A stretch of DNA of 64,000 nucleotides from an uncultured Thiohalocapsa sp. Its GTDB lineage: Bacteria > Pseudomonadota > Gammaproteobacteria > Chromatiales > Chromatiaceae. Of this stretch, positions 42,799-49,888 are shown piece by piece; position 1 is the first letter of the stretch, and each line of letters begins with the position of its first letter. The notes beneath the pieces were generated by a model. It was given only the letters and a program-made list of their open reading frames with translations, did no database searches and was not told where the DNA came from. The stretch covers positions 39,278 through 103,277 of the forward strand of contig NZ_CAJXYK010000017.1 of NCBI RefSeq assembly GCF_913063425.1. Direction: 5' to 3'. Position numbers and translations under genes: made by a program.

Positions 42799-45708
42799 AT
42801 GGACCAGACGACCCACGACGGCACGCTGCTCGATCTCCAGGAACTGCTGACCCTGCTGCCGCTCTGGCAGCGCGACGCTCAGCGGCGCACCTTCGCCGAG
42901 CTGGCCCTCGGCAAGCGCCACCCCGTGCTCGGCGAGATGACCTGGGAGGGCGCCGCCCGCGACGTCGCCTGCGAGCTGGTGTCGCGCTGCGACGACTTCC
43001 CCGGCGCCACGGTGGCGCGCCGCGGCGGCCTGTCGCCGCTCTGCGCCCTGCTCGCCGAGGCCCGGGAGCGCTACGCCGAGCACGCCGACGCCGGCCCGCG
43101 CATCGCCGAGCTGGCCGCACGGCTCGGCTGCCCCGGCCGCGAGCCGGAGCCGGACTGGGACCACCACCCCTATCCCGGCATGGCCGCCTTCGACCACACC
43201 CAGGCGCCCATCTTCTTCGGCCGCGAGACCGAGACCCGCGAGCTGCTGGCCAAGCTCCAGGGTAAGCAGGGCAGCCGGCTGGTGCTGGTGACCGGCCGCT
43301 CCGGCTCCGGCAAGTCCTCGCTCGCCCGCGCCGGGCTCTGGGCTAGCCTGCACGACGCCGCGCGCACGCCGATCCATGGCTCTACGGACTGGGTCATCAG
43401 CGCCATGAAGCCGGCGGCCTACCGCCTGCAAGACCCCTTCGAGGCGCTGATCATGGGGCTGGAGCGTGCCGAGCCGCGCGTGCTCGGCCTGCGCGACCCG
43501 GCGCCGGAGGCCGACGACCTGAAGGCCGACCCCGGCGCCTTCGACAATCTCCTGCGGCGCGTGCTCGCCGGCCGGCCGGCGCAGGCCGAGTGGCTGCTGA
43601 TCATCGACCAGTTCGAAGAGCTGTTCACCAACATCGACAAGCCGCTGTCCACGCTGTTTCTGGACCGGCTCACCGCCGCGCTGGACCTGGACCGGTTCCG
43701 TGTCGTCGCCACCGTGCGCTCGGACTTCCACGACGCCTGCATGGGCCATGCGGGCCTGCTGGCCGAGATGAACAAGGACGGCAGCCAATATCACGTGGTG
43801 GCCCCGGACGCCGGTGCGCTGGGAGACATGATCACCGGCCCGCTGCGTCGGCGCACCCTGCGCCCTGAGTACCGTGCCGACATCGACGACGCCCTGGTGC
43901 GCCGGCTGAAGCAGGACGCCGCCGGCCAGCCCGGCAGCCTGGCGCTGGTGGCCTTCGCGCTGCGCGATCTCCATGACCGCTGCTCGGCCGACCATCGGGC
44001 AGGGGGGCGCGAGCAGCCGCTGATGACCCTGGCGGATTATCTGCCGGCCAAGGGCCAGCCGGACGCTGCCGACGCCCCCGAAGCGCCTGAAGCGCCCGAC
44101 ACCCTCACTGGACTCGACCGCATCATCAAGGATCGCGCCGAGAAGGCCGCCGCACGGGCCAAGGTCGATACCGAGGCCGTGCTGCCGCGGGTATTCAGCC
44201 AACTCCTGACCATGCAGACGGACGAGGCGGCCACCCGCAAGCGCCAGGACCTTCAGCACTGGCGGGACGACCCCGAGGCACTCGGGCTCATCGAAGCGCT
44301 GGCCGCCCCCGAGGCCCGTCTGCTGGTGATGGGCGCCGACGATGGTGCCGACAGCGCGGCGGGTGCGCCCGGCGCACCGGCGCAGGCCGGCCGCGTCGTG
44401 GAGGTCGCCCACGAGGCCCTGTTCCGCGCCTGGCCGGCGCTGGCGGACTGGATCGGGCGCCGCAAGGAGGCCCTGATCCGCGGCCCGCAGGTCCAGCGCG
44501 ACGCCCGCCGGTGGCATGAGAGCGGCCGGCAGGACAAGGACATCCCGACCCACATGCTGGACGACCTGCGCGGCCTGTTCGACGCCGCGGAGCTCTGGCC
44601 CGGTCTGATCCAGGACGAGCCGCTGCTCGCGCACTTCCTGGCGCGCGACGACGCCGCCGAGCTCACAGCGCTGACCCTGGCCGCCCATGCGGCACGGGCA
44701 GAGGACGCCGCCGCCCGCGGCCACCTGCTGCACACCCTGACCCGCTTCGAGCGCAAGGCGGAGACCCTCACCGAGCTGGTGCGGCAACTGCGTGAGCGCG
44801 ATGCCGAGCAGGGCAGCGACATCGCCGGCTGGCTGCGCGCCGGCATCGACATCGACGCCCTGTTCGCCGGCCCCGATGCCGAGCGCTGGCACTGGCACCG
44901 CGTCGCCGTCGGCAACCTGCTGGATGCGCTGGGAGACGAGCGCGACGGCATCGGTCTCGATGCCGACGGCCTGCCGGCCATCGCCTGGTGCGAGGTGCCG
45001 GCCGGTGAATTCATCTGGCAGGACGGCGAGAAGCGCGAGACCGGCGCCTTCCGCATCGCCCGCTATCCCATCACCAACGCGCAGTATCGCGCCTTCACCG
45101 AGGCCGACGATTATGCCGACCCGCAGTGGTGGTCCTGGTGGCGGGAGGACGTCATCGGGCCGCCACCGGAGCAGCCGCAGTGGCCGGCCGGCAACCGCCC
45201 CCGCGTGCAGATTGCCTGGGTCGAGGCGGTCGCCTTTTGCCGCTGGCTGACGGCGCGGCTGCGCGCCCGCGGCGACCTCGGCGACGATGAGGCAATTCGG
45301 CTGCCCACCGAGCTCGAGTGGGAGAAGGCCGCCCGCGGCTCCGATGGCCGCGAATTCCCCTGGGGCAACGGCTATGTCGGCGGGCATGCCAACGTCGACG
45401 AGACCTACGGCAAGGAGCCGGTCGGCGAGCTGTATCTTCGCGAGACGACCGCGGTCGGCCTCTATCCAAAGAACGTCTCGCCCTTTGGGCTGATGGACTG
45501 CGCAGGCAACGTCTGGGAACGGTGCCTGAACAAGTACGACGACCTGGAGGATGTGGGCTTGAAAGGCGAGGAGATGCGCGCGTTGCGCGGCGGCGGCTGG
45601 GGCAATGAAGCGGCCTCGTCGCGCGTGTCCTCTCGCTCCCGCGACAGCATGAACAGCCGGAGCAACAGCATCGGTTGTCGTGTGGTGCTCGCCGGCCCCA
45701 TCCGCTGA
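42799..45708 (+). CDS. EAD-STAND NTPase-FGE protein, diversity-generating retroelement target
   Basis: A 969-residue multidomain protein. Residues 8-111: helical effector-associated-like domain shared with the membrane protein upstream. From 124: YPGMAAFDHTQAPIFFGRET, a conserved pre-P-loop block, then P-loop GRSGSGKSS (166-174) and Walker B LLIIDQFEELF (266-276), the signature of STAND NTPases (nSTAND1 type). A helical middle (about 400-710) follows, then an FGE-sulfatase-like C-type-lectin fold from about 715: VPAGEFIWQDG, RLPTELEWEKAARG, FPWGNGYVGGHAN, GLMDCAGNVWERC and RALRGGGWGNEA. The last 43 codons are the variable repeat. GGAG supports the ATG at 42799. Role inferred: ligand binding by the diversified domain switches the NTPase and recruits the effector. 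Confidence 0.85.
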   Translation: MDQTTHDGTLLDLQELLTLLPLWQRDAQRRTFAELALGKRHPVLGEMTWEGAARDVACELVSRCDDFPGATVARRGGLSPLCALLAEARERYAEHADAGPRIAELAARLGCPGREPEPDWDHHPYPGMAAFDHTQAPIFFGRETETRELLAKLQGKQGSRLVLVTGRSGSGKSSLARAGLWASLHDAARTPIHGSTDWVISAMKPAAYRLQDPFEALIMGLERAEPRVLGLRDPAPEADDLKADPGAFDNLLRRVLAGRPAQAEWLLIIDQFEELFTNIDKPLSTLFLDRLTAALDLDRFRVVATVRSDFHDACMGHAGLLAEMNKDGSQYHVVAPDAGALGDMITGPLRRRTLRPEYRADIDDALVRRLKQDAAGQPGSLALVAFALRDLHDRCSADHRAGGREQPLMTLADYLPAKGQPDAADAPEAPEAPDTLTGLDRIIKDRAEKAAARAKVDTEAVLPRVFSQLLTMQTDEAATRKRQDLQHWRDDPEALGLIEALAAPEARLLVMGADDGADSAAGAPGAPAQAGRVVEVAHEALFRAWPALADWIGRRKEALIRGPQVQRDARRWHESGRQDKDIPTHMLDDLRGLFDAAELWPGLIQDEPLLAHFLARDDAAELTALTLAAHAARAEDAAARGHLLHTLTRFERKAETLTELVRQLRERDAEQGSDIAGWLRAGIDIDALFAGPDAERWHWHRVAVGNLLDALGDERDGIGLDADGLPAIAWCEVPAGEFIWQDGEKRETGAFRIARYPITNAQYRAFTEADDYADPQWWSWWREDVIGPPPEQPQWPAGNRPRVQIAWVEAVAFCRWLTARLRARGDLGDDEAIRLPTELEWEKAARGSDGREFPWGNGYVGGHANVDETYGKEPVGELYLRETTAVGLYPKNVSPFGLMDCAGNVWERCLNKYDDLEDVGLKGEEMRALRGGGWGNEAASSRVSSRSRDSMNSRSNSIGCRVVLAGPIR
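45576..45703 (+). repeat. DGR variable repeat (VR)
   Basis: 128 bp at the 3' end of the STAND-FGE gene, ending five bases before the end of its stop codon. It aligns without gaps to the template at 46014-46141. It differs at six positions: 45601, 45602, 45656, 45662, 45668 (G instead of template A) and 45698 (C instead of A). The changes convert four template asparagine codons to one glycine and three serines, and one histidine to proline. Confidence 0.95.
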
Positions 45709-45739
45709 ACGCTGAATCGCTGTCCGCTGTCCGCTGTCC

Positions 45740-45769
45740 GCTGACGTTCGCGTCGCTGTCTTCACCGCG
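45740..45769 (+). repeat. Shared 3' flank of FGE-type genes, copy 2
   Basis: Counterpart of 39436-39465 with one mismatch in 30 bases. Its presence after both FGE-type genes shows they are paralogous targets or that the flank functions in retrohoming. Confidence 0.85.
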
Positions 45770-45806
45770 GACGTTCACCATGGTGCCGGCCAAGGTTGGG
45801 CTTCTG

Positions 45807-45830
45807 GCTCCCACGCTCCGGCGTGGGAGC
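45807..45830. repeat. REP-like palindrome, copy 1
   Basis: GCTCCCACGCTCC and GGCGTGGGAGC form a near-perfect palindrome. The same element recurs at 46376-46397 and 46472-46495, with a half copy at 46632-46643. Confidence 0.85.
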
Positions 45831-46013
45831 AAGGGCGGACGCTCCTGCGTCCTCGGTTTTGGCCGAAACGATGATCGACTTCATCACGCGCAGCGCGGTT
45901 GCGCGCGCTTTTTCGACCGAACATGCCAAGTGTTCACTTTGGGCCTCGCGTTGGTGCTCGCGATGGCCTAGGCTGAACGAAGCCGGTGGAACCGGTGGGG
46001 TGCCCCGGCATCG

Positions 46014-46141
46014 GCGCGCGTTGCGCGGCGGCGGCTGGAACAATGAAGCGGCCTCGTCGCGCGTGTCCTCTCGCTCCCGCGACAGCATGAACAACCGGAA
46101 CAACAACATCGGTTGTCGTGTGGTGCTCGCCGGCCACATCC
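46014..46141 (+). repeat. DGR template repeat (TR)
   Basis: 128 bp, 310 bp downstream of the variable repeat and in the same orientation. It contains 22 adenines, mainly in AAC codons near 46039-46048 and 46091-46106, which is how templates encode variability. All six differences to VR are at adenines; the other 106 positions are identical. Reading it in the VR frame gives Asn where VR has Gly or Ser. The sequence runs past the VR stop position without the stop codon. Confidence 0.95.
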
Positions 46142-46375
46142 CCCTTTCCCGACTCAGGGTCCGACAGGCCTTGCCGACTACGGTTGACCAATTTTCTGAT
46201 CAATCTGCGGAGGGTTGGTAACGGGATGGCGCGGGTGCGTCCCGCCCGCACGGCCGCCGAAGCTCGGCGCGCTGGGTGACCAGCAAGGCCGTCGGACGCA
46301 TATCAAACCGAGGCGCCGCCACCGGGCGCAAGCCCCGTGGCGCCTCACCCCACTCCAGCGCCCCTTGCGCCCTCG

Positions 46376-46397
46376 CTCCCACGCTCCAGCGTGGGAG
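46376..46397. repeat. REP-like palindrome, copy 2
   Basis: CTCCCACGCTCC joined to AGCGTGGGAG, same family as 45807-45830. Confidence 0.85.
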
Positions 46398-46471
46398 TGT
46401 CTGGCGACCGCTCCAGCGGTGCGTCGGTCGCCGCCGCGCCAACCCCACGCGACGCTGGAGCGTCTGCCCTT

Positions 46472-46495
46472 GCTCCCACGCTGGAGCGTGGGAGC
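46472..46495. repeat. REP-like palindrome, copy 3
   Basis: GCTCCCACGCTGG joined to AGCGTGGGAGC. Copies 2 and 3 lie 75 bp apart and flank CGCTCCAGCG-type sub-repeats. Confidence 0.85.
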
Positions 46496-46706
46496 CAGAC
46501 CGAGTTTGCTGTCTGCGGCCAAACATGCCTTTTTTACGCGCTCGGCTGACGAGAGATCAATGGCCTACGGACGCGCGGACGGCGGATGCGCTTCGCTTAT
46601 CCGCCCTACGCCGGATACTTGCCCGGTCTGTGGAGCGTGGGAGCCAGGCGCCATGCGGGCATTCGTGCCGTGGGAGCGGCGTCCCCGCCGCGAGGGCCCG
46701 GGCGCG

Positions 46707-47162
46707 TCACTGCCCCTGCGGTTTGCCCTGCCCGGGCGGCAGGCCCTGGGCCAACGCCCGCTGCTCCTGCCTGATCCAGCCGCCGAGCAGCCGGCCGATC
46801 TCCGCCACCAGCTTGCTCACGTGCTCGTACTGCCCGTCGTTGAGCCAGTGCCAGCGGTGCGCGAGCCTGAGATACAGGCGCAGCGTGTTGAGCGCGGCGT
46901 CGGTCTCGGCGAGCGCCGCGAGCCTGGGGCGTCCGCGCCGCGCATGCGCCCGGTACAGCAGCTCCGGCAGGTCCAGCGCCGCCCCGAGCAGGCGCGCGGT
47001 GACGGTGTGCCGGAAGCCGCGCGGAAAAGACTCGCCCTTGGGCACCAGCCATTCCAGCAGGTCGAAGACCCGTGCAAAGATGACCAGCTCTCGGCGTGCC
47101 GACCGCGGGGCCTGCCCATCGGCAATCTGACCTCGCAGTTCTGGTCCAACTGTTATCTGCAC
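46707..47162 (-). CDS. avd: Avd-like DGR accessory protein, inverted
   Basis: The core (46707-47098) encodes a four-helix-bundle protein of the Avd/23S-intervening-sequence family: [75 protein letters not shown] and [20 protein letters not shown]. Avd forms a pentamer that binds the DGR reverse transcriptase and template RNA. Here it is on the strand opposite to VR, TR and RT. The original start codon is lost: the frame now extends to a GTG inside the antisense of the RT remnant (first 23 residues not Avd-like). Downstream tail is Gln/Gly-rich. Confidence 0.8.
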   Translation of the reverse strand: MQITVGPELRGQIADGQAPRSARRELVIFARVFDLLEWLVPKGESFPRGFRHTVTARLLGAALDLPELLYRAHARRGRPRLAALAETDAALNTLRLYLRLAHRWHWLNDGQYEHVSKLVAEIGRLLGGWIRQEQRALAQGLPPGQGKPQGQ

Positions 47163-47563
47163 CCGCTGGACCGGTTCGTCACCCGCGGGCTGGGCTGCCG
47201 CGGGTATGTCCGCTACGTGGACGACATGCTGCTGTTCGCGGATTCCAGGGCGCAGTTATGGGACTGGAAGCGGGCGGTGGTGGAGCGCCTGGCGGGGCTG
47301 CGGCTGCGGGTCCACGCAGGCGCGGCACAGGTCAGTCCGGTGAGCGCCGGCGTGTCCTGGCTCGGCTTCGTGCTGTACCCGACGCACCGGCTGGTGAAGG
47401 CGCGCAAGGCGGTGGCGGCGACGCGGCGGCGTTCGATGCCTGGCGCGCCGGCCGCATGAGCTTCGCCAGGTTCGACGCGAGCATGCAGGGCTGGATCAAC
47501 CACGTGCGCTGTGCCGACAGCTGGGGCCTGCGCGAGCGGGTGCTGAGCCGGTTCGTGTGGTGA
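47106..47563 (+). pseudogene. DGR reverse transcriptase remnant
   Basis: Begins abruptly at [22 protein letters not shown] motif 4, then [15 protein letters not shown] with the catalytic Y-V-D-D (motif 5) and [16 protein letters not shown] (motif 7). After about residue 105 the frame is lost; the thumb continues in another frame: [33 protein letters not shown] and a stop. So motifs 1-3 (about 190 residues) are missing and there is a frameshift near 47425. Sequence is closest in style to DGR and group II-like RTs. Not functional as it stands. Confidence 0.88.
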
Positions 47564-47660
47564 GGCGATCGGGTGCGACTGTTCGAGCCGATTGTTGTCG
47601 GCTTCGGACGCGGTTACAGTGCCCGGATGCAGCAACCGACCTGTCCATCTGCTGTCACCC

Positions 47661-47873
47661 ATGAAGACCCTGACGCTTGAGATCGACGAGCGCGCCTACC
47701 CGGGCCTGCTGGATTACCTGCGCGGCCTGTCGTCGGAACAGTACCAGTTGTTCGATGACGACGACGCCTTGAGCGCGTCCGAGTTGTCGCGCATTCACGA
47801 TCTGCGTCGGCAGCTGCAGGCGGGCGACGAGCGCGAATTCGAGGACTGGCAGGACGTTCGCGACCGCCTCTGA
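47661..47873 (+). CDS. Small antitoxin-like protein (RelE/ParE partner)
   Basis: A 70-residue acidic protein: MKTLTLEIDERAYPGLLDYL, SSEQYQLFDDDDALSASELS and a charged C terminus DEREFEDWQDVRDRL. Size, acidity and its overlap (TGATG) with a RelE/ParE-like start make it an antitoxin. I do not recognise a specific DNA-binding fold. The toxin is truncated. Confidence 0.65.
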   Translation: MKTLTLEIDERAYPGLLDYLRGLSSEQYQLFDDDDALSASELSRIHDLRRQLQAGDEREFEDWQDVRDRL

Positions 47874-47968
47874 TGGCGGCGTACCGCCTCAAGCTGCATA
47901 AGGACGCGGTCCGCTTCCTGCACCGCATCGGACCGCGTAGACGCCGGGCTACCTGCGTGACTGCATGA
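47873..47968 (+). pseudogene. Truncated RelE/ParE-type toxin
   Basis: Overlaps the antitoxin stop by one base and reads MAAYRLKLHKDAVRFLHRIG, the start of a RelE/ParE-fold toxin, but stops after 31 residues where about 85-95 are expected. The following sequence contains no continuation I can recognise. Confidence 0.65.
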
Positions 47969-48156
47969 TCGAGCGGCGCCGGCCGCGGTTGGACTGGGCC
48001 GCCGCCGACGCGCCGTCGGCGCCGCGAAGAGCCTGCGATTGCCGAGCGGGCGGATGCCGCGCACGGCCCCGATCGATAACATCGGCCCCGGTTTCGTATG
48101 ACAGGTTGGGCTGCCCCCAGGGGCTCAACGGCCCGACGTGCCACCGGGGCGGCCAG

Positions 48157-48483
48157 TCAGGACGTTTGGCTCGATGCGAGCTCCTCGCGCAGCACCCGAC
48201 GCAGGGTCCGCTCCAGTTGCTCGCTTTGCTGCTGGCCGCGCATGTGCTCCTTCAGCGTCTCGTTGATCAGCGTCTGGTAGCTGCCGCCGGTCTCGGCGAC
48301 CTGATCCTTGAACCAGGCGATGACGGCGGCGTCGAGACGGATGGTGATGCGCGTCTTGGTCGGATCGGCGGGCAGGACGGGGCCGGGCCGGGCGTCGCCG
48401 AAGTCGATCTCCGCGTCGAGGGGGTCTTGGTCTTCCCGGGGGTCGCCCTGGAGGTCGCATTGGGGGGCTTTTTGGGGGTTCAT
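48157..48483 (-). CDS. brnA: BrnA-type antitoxin
   Basis: A 108-residue protein: leader rich in Asp/Pro, then TKTRITIRLDAAVIAWFKDQ, VAETGGSYQTLINETLKEHM, the ribbon-helix-helix domain of BrnA antitoxins. BrnA neutralises the BrnT ribonuclease and represses the operon. The gene follows a truncated brnT on the same strand (25-bp gap), the usual brnTA order. Confidence 0.85.
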   Translation of the reverse strand: MNPQKAPQCDLQGDPREDQDPLDAEIDFGDARPGPVLPADPTKTRITIRLDAAVIAWFKDQVAETGGSYQTLINETLKEHMRGQQQSEQLERTLRRVLREELASSQTS

Positions 48484-48507
48484 GTTCGTCCGGCTCCGCG
48501 GTGCTGG

Positions 48508-48672
48508 TCAGTCGATGCGGTAGGCGCGTCGCTCGCCGGGGCTTGCGCGACGGGCGGAGATGATGCGGATCGTGTCGCCGCGCCAGGTATAGGCGACGAC
48601 CAGAACCCGCCCGAAATCATCCGCGCCGATGACGATGTCACGATCCTCGCCGCGGGATCGGTCCTCGCGCGG
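48508..48672 (-). pseudogene. BrnT toxin, N-terminal half lost
   Basis: Only the second half of BrnT remains: EDRDIVIGADDFGRVLVVAY, then TWRGDTIRIISARRAS and ERRAYRID at the stop. The normal N terminus (with the W/F-DP-KA and KHGVSFEEA segments) is absent; the sequence upstream belongs to the leader of the DedA gene. So brnA is orphaned. Confidence 0.8.
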
Positions 48673-48727
48673 GCCGGCAAAGGGCTCGGTGGGCACCGAC
48701 GTCGCAGCGAACCCGAGGGAGGGCCGC

Positions 48728-49495
48728 ATGCAACCCGATCCATATCGCCTGGTCCGCACGTGTCATGCAGTTGCCCTGGTGGCGCTGCTCGGGCTCGCCG
48801 CGACCGCTGCCCAGGGGCAGCATGGCGCCGTGCAGGACGCCGAGGCCCTCGCCGCCCGGGCCGGGCAGGACCTGGAAGCGGCAGTGCGGAAGATGCAGCC
48901 GATGGTGGAGCGTTACGGCTACGCGGGTGTGGCCGGTGCCGTGTCCCTGGAGGGGTTCGGCATTCCGGCCCCCGGGCAGTCGTTGTTGATGGCGGGGGCG
49001 CTGGAGTCGGCAAAAGGGCACATGCACTTGGCGCTGCTGCTGCCCATCGCCGTGCTGGCCGCGGTGTTGGGCAACAGCCTGGGGTATCTCATCGGCCGGC
49101 GCGGCGGCCGGCCGCTGTTGCGCCGGCTGGGCGTGAATGAGGCGCGGGAGGCGAAGCTTGCCGGGCTGTTCGACCGCTACGGTGGCGGCTTCATCCTGAT
49201 GGCCCGTTTCTTCGACGGGCCGCGGCAGTTGAACGGCATCCTTGCCGGCACCCTGGCCATGCCCTGGTGGCTGTTCACGGTGTTCAACGTCGCCGGCGCC
49301 TTGCTCTGGGTCGGCCTTTGGGGCCTGGGGACTTTCTATCTGTCCGAGCATCTGCATGCGATCCATGACGTGCTGCGGCGCATCAACCCCTGGGTGGCTG
49401 GTGTCGTTCTGGTCGCCGCGATCGCCGTCCTCGTCTACCTGTTCCGGGGCCGGCGGCGGTCACCGCGCCGACCTGCGCCCGGCGAGCCGGGTTAG
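48728..49495 (+). CDS. DedA-family membrane protein
   Basis: A 255-residue protein with an N-terminal signal or anchor, a helical stretch (about 35-60) and the DedA/VTT core: GVAGAVSLEGFGIPAPGQSL, LGNSLGYLIGRRGGRPLLRR, FILMARFFDGPRQLNGILAG, the conserved acidic and arginine residues of the family. DedA proteins are proton-motive-force dependent, implicated in lipid carrier (undecaprenyl phosphate) or phospholipid flipping. GGGAGGG just before the ATG at 48728. It ends in an arginine-rich tail. Confidence 0.9.
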   Translation: MQPDPYRLVRTCHAVALVALLGLAATAAQGQHGAVQDAEALAARAGQDLEAAVRKMQPMVERYGYAGVAGAVSLEGFGIPAPGQSLLMAGALESAKGHMHLALLLPIAVLAAVLGNSLGYLIGRRGGRPLLRRLGVNEAREAKLAGLFDRYGGGFILMARFFDGPRQLNGILAGTLAMPWWLFTVFNVAGALLWVGLWGLGTFYLSEHLHAIHDVLRRINPWVAGVVLVAAIAVLVYLFRGRRRSPRRPAPGEPG

Positions 49496-49620
49496 CGGGC
49501 GCGCACCCCGCTTCAGCGAGGACGGTTGGCCGAAGCCGGGCGCGAGCGCGCAGGCGCCGGTTCGCTGAGCTGCCGGAGCGCCGCATCCTTGATGCCCATC
49601 ACGCGCAGGATGGGTTGCTC

Positions 49621-49851
49621 TCAATCCGCCAGTTCCAGCCGCTGCTCGACCCGCTCCAGCCGGCGGCGCAGATCGGCGATTTCTTCCGCACGAGCAGCAT
49701 CGACGGCGTGGAAGGCGGACAGATGTTGCTCAATGGCTGCGAGCCCCGTTTCGACACCGGTGAAGCGCAGGCGCATTTCGCCTTGGATGTCGTCGAGCTT
49801 GCTGTGCAGGCGGCGGAGCATTTCCTGCGTTAGGTTGTCAGGCTCTGCCAT
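49621..49851 (-). CDS. Small coiled-coil protein
   Basis: A 76-residue protein: EPDNLTQEMLRRLHSKLDDI followed by GVETGLAAIEQHLSAFHAV and RRRLERVEQRLEL. Heptad pattern throughout the second half. Small proteins with this start are often found near toxin-antitoxin and nuclease genes in purple sulfur bacteria, with no assigned function. GAGG is at suitable distance. It follows cobQ on the same strand after 37 bp. Confidence 0.7.
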   Translation of the reverse strand: MAEPDNLTQEMLRRLHSKLDDIQGEMRLRFTGVETGLAAIEQHLSAFHAVDAARAEEIADLRRRLERVEQRLELAD

Positions 49852-49888
49852 GCGCTTATCCTCGTATTCGCTTGTCTGCTGCTGCATG

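Larger units (their letters stand above)
45709..46013. other. Region between VR and TR
   Basis: Holds 7-bp CGCTGTC-type repeats just after the stop, the shared 3' flank block (45740-45769), one palindrome of the CTCCCACGCT family (45807-45830) and no gene. Confidence 0.6.
46142..46706. other. Repeat-rich, gene-free segment of the DGR
   Basis: Where the 5' half of the reverse transcriptase gene would be expected. Contains REP-like palindromes at 46376-46397 and 46472-46495 and a half copy at 46632, a GCGACCGCTCCAGCGG-type hairpin near 46404, and the stretch GGATGCGCTTCGCTTATCCG at 46583, a hairpin repeat. No supported coding sequence. Confidence 0.6.

Noticed and set aside
44940..45708. Formylglycine-generating enzyme acting on a sulfatase
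   Set aside because: The domain is fused to a STAND NTPase and ends in a DGR variable repeat, with no sulfatase gene nearby; it is better explained as a ligand-binding lectin-like fold.
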